A stretch of DNA of 64,000 bases from Zygnema cylindricum. Its lineage: Eukaryota; Streptophyta; Zygnematophyceae; Zygnematales; Zygnemataceae. The notes below the pieces were generated by a model, which made no database searches, had not been told where the DNA came from, and saw nothing but the letters and a program-made list of their open reading frames with translations. Location of the stretch: NCBI GenBank assembly GCA_037447655.1, contig JBBHKE010001281.1, positions 16,039 through 80,038 of the forward strand, given 5' to 3'. Positions 55,803 to 64,000 of this stretch are shown here, in pieces; the first letter of the stretch is position 1, and every line of letters starts with the position of its first letter. The position numbers and the translations under genes were made by a program.

Positions 55803-57002
55803 AAGTGGGAGACGAAGAGGAGGTTGAAGGAGTTGGGGAGGCTTTCAATGTTGTGCGTCCAGTCATCTTTAGACAGCTCTCGTATCTATCCCACGACGAG
55901 AAGGTTCCTTTATAATGTAAATTTTAGCAGTTATTGATAACTTTATTGGACTCCCTAGGTGCTTTTATTTTGTTGCTTACTTTCGAGTGATTAGTTTGCA
56001 CTTCAATTTACCTCCCTTTTTCTTTGTTGTCGTCCTAGAGTAATTAATTGTTCTATGGGATATTTTCCCAAAGAAGGAAAACAACATTTCACTACTGCTT
56101 ATGGTATTTTAAGACATTATAAAACTCCGTGTATAAAAAAAATTGGAACAAGTAATTAAATAATCTTACCTTCTTTTCGTTCTTTCTTTCTCTCTCTCAT
56201 GCCCCGGTAGTCCCCTTCCACCCCCTCCCCCTCACGGTAGGATTAGAGATTGAAACAAAAAAAGAGGATTATAAAATGGAGATGCAGCAAAGAAGTGAGA
56301 ATGAAAACGGAAAAGGAGTTGCGAAAAAAAAAAGCTGAAATGTTTGTTTGAAATAATTTTAGGGCCTAATTAATTGCAAAGAAAAATATCTAATCCTAAG
56401 ACAAGCTTCTTTAGGTACTAGTCCTAGTTTTAACAGTAACAAACGTGTTTAACTTTCAAGACTTTGCCGTGGTTGGAATAATAAACTAGCGCGGCATGGT
56501 AGTGATTTGTGGTGGGCTGCTATTGGGTGACGCGCACACAAATTTGAAGTTCTAGACCGGCCATTCGAGTCAATGGAAGATGTATTCCATAACCTCGCAC
56601 AACTGGATCCCACTTCAAGCAAACACAGGAGAGTCTCTCACACAAATCATGAAAGGTAGAGATAACGAAAGAGAATATGCAGAGAAAACTAGTCCACACT
56701 AGACATAATATGCGAGTCATTAAAGCTTTGTGGTAACACCATGGTCAACGATTCACATAGCCAAGTTACGGTGAGCCCCTAAGGGAAATTACAGTGAAAT
56801 ACAAAACACTTCACTCCAGCCCAATTATGAAATAGTTGGTTTTTACTCATTAGATGTACTTTCTAATTTTTCAATGTGTTATATGTGACTTGCGACTTGT
56901 GAAATCCTCAACTTGTGTAACATGTGCAACTTGATTTCCCTAGCGTGTTGCATGTGCATTTGAACAGGGCTGCAATGTTCATCAAATAGCTACACATTTA
57001 AT
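55803..57002. other. Downstream flank, no gene seen
   Basis: Probable 3' flank of the RHD3/SEY1-like gene. AT-rich sequence with purine runs around 56250-56340. No frame shows a recognisable product. Confidence 0.5.
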
Positions 57003-57003
57003 G

Positions 57004-57005
57004 GG

Positions 57006-57056
<51 letters not shown>
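57004..57056 (+). repeat. (GGTGAG)n microsatellite
   Basis: About nine uninterrupted GGTGAG hexamers, ending in GGTGTGTGGG. Not the plant telomere repeat. Confidence 0.95.
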
Positions 57057-57057
<1 letters not shown>

Positions 57058-57149
57058 GTGGGCACCCGGGGTATGATACATGGATGAGTAGTTGGCCACC
57101 ACCATCGTCAAATATTCCCAAGCATGGAGGGTGATCATGCGAGGGTCAT

Positions 57150-58015
57150 ACCTCCTATCATCCCTCCCTCCCACCCTTCTACCCTCCCTTTCTCTCCCCC
57201 TCCCTCCATTTGTCGCTACCTCCTTCACTGCCTCGCTCCATCCCTCCCTCTTTCTCGACCCTCTCTCCCTCTCTCCCTCCCTCCCTCCTCTTCACCCCTC
57301 CTTGTCTATCCTTCCTTTCCTCCCTCCTTCTATCCCTCCCTCCATTCCTCCCTCCTCTCACCTTCCCCCTCCCTCCCACTTCCGTCCCTCCCCACTACCT
57401 CTCCACATCCCTCCCGCCCTCCCACCCTCCATCCCTCTCCACATCCCTGCTTTCCTCCCTCCTTCCCTCTTCTCCCTCCCCCCTTCCTCCCTCCTCTCCC
57501 TATCCCTCCCCTACCCGCCTGTCCTTCCCTAACTCCTCCCCCCCTCTATCGCTCCATTTATTTCTCTATCCCTCCCCTCGCTCCCTCCATGCTCTACTTT
57601 TCCCTCCCCTGTCTCCTTGTCCCTCCCTACTCCCCTCCTATTTATCCCTCCCCCCTCCCTCACTACCTCCCCCCTCCCTCTCCTTGTCCCTCCCTACCTC
57701 TATCCCTCTTTCCATCCCTCATTCTTTTCTCTATCCTTCCCCTCCCTCGCTGTCTCCCTCTCCCTCTTTCCCTCCCACACTCCCTCTTTCCCTCCCACCC
57801 TCCCTCTTTCCCTCCCACCCTCCCTCTTTCCCTCCCACCCTCCCTCTTTCCCTCCCTCCCTCCCTCCCTTCATCCCTCTCCTCCCTCTCCTCCCTCTACC
57901 TTCCCTCCCTCTCTCCCCTTCCCTCCCTCCCTCCCTCTCCCTTTCCTTCCCCCCTCTCTCTTCCCACTCCCCCCTCTCTCTTCCCACCCTCCCCCTGGCT
58001 TCTCCCTCTCCTTCT
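57150..58015 (+). repeat. Polypyrimidine tract, ~860 bp
   Basis: Almost only C and T on the plus strand, mostly TCCC/CTCC words, with a local 20-bp tandem unit (CCTCCCTCTTTCCCTCCCAC) about five times at 57767-57866. Long open frames through it on both strands are composed of Ser/Pro/Leu or Gly/Arg/Glu and are an artefact of composition. Such tracts can form triplex (H-DNA) structures. Confidence 0.95.
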
Positions 58016-60271
58016 GTGATCCACATCACTTACCGGTTCACCAAATCAAATATTTTCCATTGCGCGGATCTTTACCACTTTTCTCTGCCGTCCGTGATTA
58101 CTTTTCTAATGTTAGCTTTCAATGCTAAGATGAAATCGTCAACATAGTTTCCTAAATGTTGTGTAGTAATGGTAACAAGCATGCCAATAAATTCCTGATA
58201 AATAGGGTATAATCAAGTAGACCTCTTCTAATGTTTTTGGGCGACGAGAGTTTAAAAATAATCCACATGTCGAGATGATGTGCGACGTCAGTCACTGTCT
58301 CTGCTGGTCGAGAAACTTGAGTACATTTTGCTTTTATCTTTTTGTGAATAATGTTCCGCGGGTCTAACTTCCCTTCAAATTTTGTAGTGAAAAAGTCACT
58401 GTTCGAAACGCAAAAAATCGATTGTTAAATCGGCCTCGAGTTGGACAAAGCGTCTGTTGAAGTAAACACCATGGCTCTCGACACCTCTCTTTAATGTCAT
58501 ATCAATGAGTTATTAACATAATTATTGTGAAGTGTAAGCTGTACCTCGGCTGAAAACTCACGTGTTTAGTGGGGCAAGTCTATCTAACGTGATGCTATCT
58601 TGACAGAGTATCCAGCATGTATAGATTTGCCATTTTATTTGCCAGCGTGTATGCAAGATCAAAGTACAATGTACAAATAACAGCTTATGTTACCCAGTAC
58701 CGTGCACATACTATACACAAAGTTCCAGTATAGCACATATACAGTACAGGGTAACGATTTAGAGCGTTTCCAATTTCGTTTCCACAGGTTGGACTTCTGC
58801 TTTACAACAGAAATACTTACACAGTTCTGGTAAGTGGAAGCTATAAATTTAAACATTCTACAGTCTGTAACACGTTCTTTATTTCTAAATTATTATTTTA
58901 CTTAGTTTTCACAAACCATCTTGTGGATAGTACTGTGGTGGATATGGACTCTTATAATATATATTATATTATTATGCGTGCTTATGTTACTCTACAAAGC
59001 CTTCCAAACGTGTGTAATACTACAACGCACATCATTATTAGCGTTAGAGATTTCATTAGTGTTCATGCCAAAACTAGAATTAATAATAGTAATTTAGTGC
59101 AAAGGGATGGCAAATTTCTGTCCACTTACTTCAATAATGTTGTTAACACTATTTTATGATTTTCAGACAAAAAAAGTCGCGACCGAATTAGTGTTTTTAA
59201 CTTTAATAATGCTGGGCGGTGTAATGCTTCATCCCTACAACAACATATAACATTTTCCACCGATAATGATGTTTCTTAACCTGTCGATTGTACGCTCGCC
59301 TTAGTCACTGTGACCTTGTTTTCATTAAAACATCGATGAATGAAAATGCAATACACATAATGTTCAGGATATACTAGAGCGAAGGTTTAAATTAAGATTG
59401 AAAAAAAAAAAAAAAAGCTTTCATCACAATGTGTAATCAATACCCTTCATATTTTATCTGTCAAGTCTCTGGTGCCAAAACCTCCAAAACCTTACGGCCG
59501 ACCAGAAAAGCAAAACCGTTCACAACAAACAATAAGAGAAAAGGAAAAAGAAGAAAAAAGGACGAAAAAAACCCATGTTCAGAATGCAACTCTACACAAA
59601 ACCTAGGCACCCTAACTTTCGACAGAACTTTAAACAAAACAAGATTATTCACGCATGACAACCTGTGATACCAATACCAGACTAGAAACGCAGTTCAAAT
59701 GTGTGAAAATAATTAGGAAACGCTACATATGGTTTCCCTGTAATATATACGTATATTATACTCAAAGAAACCATACAAATGATTATGGTACAAAATACCA
59801 CATAGCGTTTCCACTTGTTTTCTCGCATTTGAACTATGGTTAGAAACTAGCCATCAAACCCCAAAGAGCCTACCATTACAAAATTTATAAATGGAAAAGA
59901 AAGAAAAAAAGCGCCAGATAAATGGTAAATACAATATTCACACGCCTACATTCCATATTTCCATAAAACAACGACAAAATCTACTGTTTTTGAGTTGAGT
60001 TTTGAGTTGAGGCCTTCTTATAAAATTGCAAAAAAACAGGGCACTTTACAACCGAACCAAGGATAAATGTTCATCAGAAACGAGCCTGTACATCTGTCTC
60101 CATCAGTTCATCCTTTCGTGCTTCAAAGAATTGACGCTTTAGAAAGAACTAAAGCAAGTCTAGCAAAAAAAAAAAGAATAAAGAGGATCACGACAAGAGG
60201 ACAAACAAGAGGGAAGACACGAGGGACAAGAGGGACAAGGAATTAACATTCGAATACGGTCCCACATTAAC
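58016..60271. other. Spacer including the probable 3' UTR of the proteasome gene
   Basis: No gene with recognisable domains. A 79-codon plus-strand frame at 59429-59668 is Lys/Arg/Thr-rich and unrecognised. Poly-A runs lie at 59400-59417. The right part should hold the 3' untranslated region of the minus-strand proteasome gene, and includes a long hairpin at 59691-59840. Confidence 0.5.
59691..59840. repeat. Long imperfect hairpin, ~150 nt
   Basis: The arm AGTTCAAATGTGTGAAAA..GGAAACGCTACATATGG (59692-59735) pairs with its near-inverse at about 59795-59840 (CATAGCGTTTCC..TTCTCGCATTTGAACTATGG). Inside, GGTTTCC pairs with GAAACC, and AATATACGTATATT is self-complementary. It may be a small MITE or a hairpin RNA source. 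Confidence 0.65.
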
Positions 60272-63200
60272 CTATGCCTGCATGTCTATGGGGACAGGTC
60301 CCTCCTCCACTGGAGTCGGTGGTATATCAACTGTTCGCCTCCAAGCGAGCTCCCGAGCCCCGTTTTTATCCACTATTTTGATCAGAAAGTTGGGAGGAGA
60401 CACAACCAACCGCCTTCGCACTTCCTCTATGCATTTGTCCACAAGCTCCAACGCTTCATCAAGCGACATACTTTTGGAGTAATATTTGTCCATGAGAGAG
60501 AGCATGAAATATCCTCCTGAAACACATAAAACACATAATTTTAAAAATACATATTATATTCGGCAAATAAACAGCACAGTCAGCACAGTACATGAGCTAA
60601 ACAAATAAGGAAAAGTAAGCAAAAGTAAGATCGTGTTTACATACCATAACAGCCACTCTGTTCAACTCGAAGCCAGTTCAAAAGGTATTATTTTGCGTTC
60701 TGATTATTGAACTTTTGGACTTGATTTTTAAGAGGTTTGAACTTCTCGTAACATTATTTACAAAAGGTAGAGTTTCAGGAGCTTTCTACTGGCGGAGCGC
60801 AGCTTGTCGTCATCAGTTAAATTGACGTGTATTTTTCGATTTCTTGGGCTTTTGACAACAAACAATATTGAAAAAGTTCAACTCGATACCCTATTTCTTT
60901 AAAGTTCATAGGCGTGGCCGTTAAGGTATTCTAAAGAGCGAGATTGTGACACCTTTCTCCAATTTTTAATCATATTTTTGCTCATTTAACCACCCCATAT
61001 TAACAAACTTGACAGTGAAACGAAGGTTTGTGATGTACACTGTAATTTGGACTTACCGTAACCCATTGCAGCTTTGTCTAACTTATGAAGGGTAGAGATA
61101 TAATCCAAGTAATAAAGAGACGGGCCTTCCCCTTCGTCATATCCAGCGATCAAAAAATTGGCTTGGTATGCTCCCTTTTCCATCCAGCAATTCCCCACAG
61201 CAAAAAACAATTCCTTCAGAACGAACCAAACTTTCAAAAAAAAAAAAAAACAACGGCAACGATAACAAAAGATAGGAGACGGAACCACAGGAGGCAACCA
61301 AAATAACCGTCCTCGTGCAAAACCTGACTGAATACATGTTCTCAGACAGAAAACAGAAAAAATGCACGGGCCCCTGTTTTGCCCTAAACATTAGTGTTGG
61401 GTATCGGGTAAATTCATATCGCGATAATTTCGATATTCGATATATCGAATATCGATCGAGCAGACTCCTCGATATATCGTACCGAGACCAACATAAATTA
61501 TCGCGATATATAATATTTTTTAGATTTAATATTATATATAACATGTTATTTTAGCGAAAAAGACAAATTGTCTGATACGCCGTACGACGTGATTTTCGTT
61601 CCGTGACTTAAAGGTAGACGCCGCAAAATGTAACCGACAAAAAAGTACTAATTCTGTAATTCATATAATTGCTTATTTAGTACGTAGGGAACTTCACATA
61701 CGAAAATTTCACACTAATTTAGTCAAAGTATGATCTGAAAAAAAAAAATTGCAGACTGTTCGTTTTTCAGCTAGTACTACCAAAAAAAGTTTGCAGCTAG
61801 TACTACCAGCTGAAGTAGCACTGCACAGTGTATCGCTATTAGTGTTAATAATTTTGTCGCCACTTAAAATATCTTTTATCCGTACACTATTCTCCAATTT
61901 TAATTTTGAGACCGTCAATCGGAAGCTGAGAATCTTACATTTCAATCGAAACCGTCAAATCTAAAAATCGACATGCGTGAACGGAGAAAAGATGTTTACA
62001 GAGACGAAAAAAATATTAACATTAATAACGATTCACGGTGTATACTGGCAGCAGCAGCAGCAAGTACTACCAGTTGCAGTAGCAAGAATATATATATTTA
62101 TTTAAAAAGGCTCGATATATCGTCGATACGATATATTGGCGATACATCGGCGATATATCGCGATATGTAGCTTTTCGATATACCGAAGCGATATATCGAT
62201 TATCGGGTACCTGAAATTCGATATATATCGAATATCGGCAAATGGTCCTCTATACCCAACACTACTAAACATACTTATTAACAGATACCTTTGGTTTGTC
62301 AGCAAAAGCCACATGCTATTCCCACATATTTACCATTCAGTTTGTCACCTACCGTGATCACACCAATTCCAAACATACAAGCAACTTGTTGTGCACGCAA
62401 TAACTTCAACAAAATTAACATCTATCCTAAAAATATAATCATCGACCCATGGCTATTGAGAGGTTGCAATCTGCAACATACAGAGTTTTCACAGGGCCAG
62501 AATCACCATTTTTTTCAGAGTAAAAGCTTATTCAGGAACTAAATGACCTTTAACCACATAACCGATTTCCAGCCATTAGCTTTTGAGCCTTCATCTTTGG
62601 AAAATTCTTTTACTAGATGCTTACCGAAGAACGAAGGGCTTTAGCAAGTTCACCACGTGTATAATTAGCTGCAGCTGCTGTAGAGAGGGGAATACCATTG
62701 CGATATTGATATAGATGCATGTTCTTCTGGACGAATTCGGAAAATTGGACTCTGAAAACAAAGCAACAATCAAAATAACAAGTTCAGGATCTGCAGTGTA
62801 AGGTAATAGTTACAAGATCAACAAGATTCAAAAATTATCTTGACAGAAACTATTCAAACCAGAACAGCCATCTTCTCCGCCAATCCTCCAGCAAGATCGA
62901 TGTCTAAATAGTTAAAAAGACAAAAAAAGTCAAAAAAATAAGCTTTGACTTTATTGGATCCAAACAGGGGCTCACAAGTTGGAATAAATGGGCGATAGAC
63001 TCTTGGTATGCATTTCACGAAATTGACGCTTCCAAGGAGTTAATGAACGAAATAATCGAGGATTACATCATTAATATAAATTTAAAATGACTCATTCTTT
63101 TTACCTGTCAATATTATACCCATATGTATAATACTTAGCCTACGAGAAATAATGTTAATTCATCATGATCCTACTAACAAGACACGCATTCTTGCAATGA

Positions 63201-64000
63201 AAAAGTTAAATAATATATCGCAACACATGAACTCCTCGCGGAAAAATACACCCTAATGAAAGAAATTGTACGGAACTCAGCCAGGAAAGGGCCCATTAAG
63301 ACCACACCTTCAACCATTCTACCACTCCAAATTTTTATGTCCACTTTTATGCCTATTCTTTTGTGTAATGATAGCAAATCGTACCAATATTGGGACATAT
63401 TACAAAGATTGATGTAGGCATTAGAGATGCTCTTGGAAATGTAAATTTCATCGTTTAACATGGATATCATGGATATCCTTCAGTAAAAAAAACCAGTTTT
63501 AATGCCAGTCAAACCATATTTCCATCCTCCCAACACATATGGGAAGGCTGGTTATTATTTGCCTCCCACAAAATAACGAGTAAATTAGTCAGCAACAACT
63601 GATCCTTTTGTCGAAGGCCATTATTCAAATTACTTAACGGTTATTAAAAGGTTACCAAGTACCTGCCAAAACCTAAAAAAACCGTTGTCTGTTTTTTATA
63701 TCAAATAATTGCAATAACAACCTACTGCCTTTTGACCTAATATGCTTCAAAAGATAGGGTTGAAAACAAGTTAAAAAGGCTCACACATTTTACTTTTCAA
63801 AATTCCTGAAACTAGAAAACCAATCACAAAAATAATCACAAAATACACTAAAATCAGCATACATCTCTTGCCAGTACTACTCTGCAAATACGCATCAAAC
63901 CCTAAAACGAAGAAAGGCGAAGTCACAAAGAAAGTCATAAACTAAGTCCTATTCCAGATTATTGCTCTGAATCACTGACCTGTCTCCTGTTGTGCCTGAC
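60272..64000 (-). CDS. PBD: 20S proteasome subunit beta-4 (PBD/PSMB2), 5' end outside window
   Basis: Four exons on the minus strand: 64000-63980 (..SGTTGDR, partial), 62751-62625, 61174-61057 and 60516-60272. Donors are G|GTCAGT, TCG|GTAAGC and G|GTAAGT. Phases join cleanly across all three introns (1228, 1450 and 540 bp). The acceptor before 61174 (GGAAAAG) is weak. Diagnostic family segments in order: [83 protein letters not shown] and [17 protein letters not shown]. The last resembles the plant form. This subunit is a structural, non-catalytic part of the beta ring of the proteasome in cytosol and nucleus. The C-terminus ends ..[13 protein letters not shown], a short lineage-specific tail. 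The missing part is the first ~55-60 residues. Confidence 0.95.
61384..62272. mobile_element. hAT-type MITE in a proteasome gene intron
   Basis: 61392-62264 (873 bp) has 13-bp terminal inverted repeats TAGTGTTGGGTAT/ATACCCAACACTA and a perfect 8-bp target duplication CTAAACAT at 61384-61391 and 62265-62272. Both are hAT hallmarks. Subterminal regions are packed with TATCGCGATA and CGATATATCG palindromes. No transposase is encoded. A mariner-type MITE is nested at 61824-62040. Confidence 0.93.
61824..62042. repeat. Mariner-type MITE nested in the hAT-type MITE
   Basis: Ends CACAGTGTATCGCTATTAG (left) and CTAATAACGATTCACGGTG-like (right, actual ATTAATAACGATTCACGGTG), followed by TA at 62041. 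The left flank is TG in place of TA. Flanking AGTACTACCAG repeats lie on both sides in the host element. Confidence 0.7.

Noticed and set aside
57092-58147. Long open frames on both strands (up to 334 codons) rich in Ser/Pro/Leu or Gly/Arg/Glu.
   Set aside because: They are a by-product of the polypyrimidine tract, open in several frames at once, with no domain content.
59429-59668. 79-codon Lys/Arg-rich plus-strand frame as a small gene.
   Set aside because: Composition follows a purine-rich stretch, with no recognisable features, and it lies in the probable 3' flank of the proteasome gene.

Overview
This is a repeat-rich stretch of a eukaryotic nuclear genome, most likely from the green plant lineage (bryophyte or streptophyte alga). 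The evidence is inferential: a spliced gene for the plant-type 20S proteasome subunit beta-4 (PBD/PSMB2), a spliced gene related to plant RHD3/SEY1, chromodomain Ty3/Gypsy and Ty1/Copia elements whose primer sites fit initiator tRNA-Met, and stray CCCTAAA-like telomere motifs. I cannot name the species. One 10-base N gap (34217-34226) shows this is a scaffold.

Region 1-15.5 kb: unassigned DNA with mariner-type MITEs, then an old hAT-type element split by Gypsy element A (2882-15475, minus strand). Gypsy A has matching 496-bp LTRs and a perfect 5-bp target duplication. It carries gag, an uninterrupted 1310-codon pol with chromodomain, and an extra ORF (ORF3) between pol and the 3' LTR. It is itself split inside the Gag zinc knuckle by Copia element 1 (8771-14051, plus strand; 1050-bp LTRs, 5-bp duplication). 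Copia 1 has lost its reverse transcriptase.

Region 15.5-27 kb: a decayed Gag-like polyprotein (minus strand) belonging to an unfamiliar LTR family 'X'. Its ~860-bp LTR (19605-26920) is split by Copia element 2 (19909-26362, minus strand, 5-bp duplication).

Region 27-44.5 kb: a mosaic of broken elements. These are Copia C (plus), a Gypsy 3' end with ORF3, a Copia D fragment, and Gypsy B (34536-44496, minus). Gypsy B is broken by a 1.6-kb insertion in ORF3, two solo Copia-type LTRs and a second copy of LTR X.

Region 44.5-51.5 kb: no convincing genes. It holds short tandem repeats, a ~1.46-kb fold-back palindrome, a 71-bp inverted repeat around a ~290-bp direct repeat, and an 11-copy 94-bp tandem array carrying paired CCAAT boxes.

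Region 51.5-56 kb: a host-type gene of eight predicted exons (335 codons) related to RHD3/SEY1. It keeps an altered P-loop and the first helical-bundle segment but lacks most of the GTPase domain. Its large intron holds two mariner-type MITEs.

Region 57-58 kb: a (GGTGAG)n microsatellite and an ~860-bp nearly pure pyrimidine tract. Region 60.3-64 kb: four exons of the proteasome beta-4 gene (minus strand, 5' part outside the window). One intron contains a complete 873-bp hAT-type MITE with perfect 8-bp target duplication and another MITE nested inside it.

The two host-like genes have no evident functional link to each other. The rest is layered transposition history that can be ordered from nesting.
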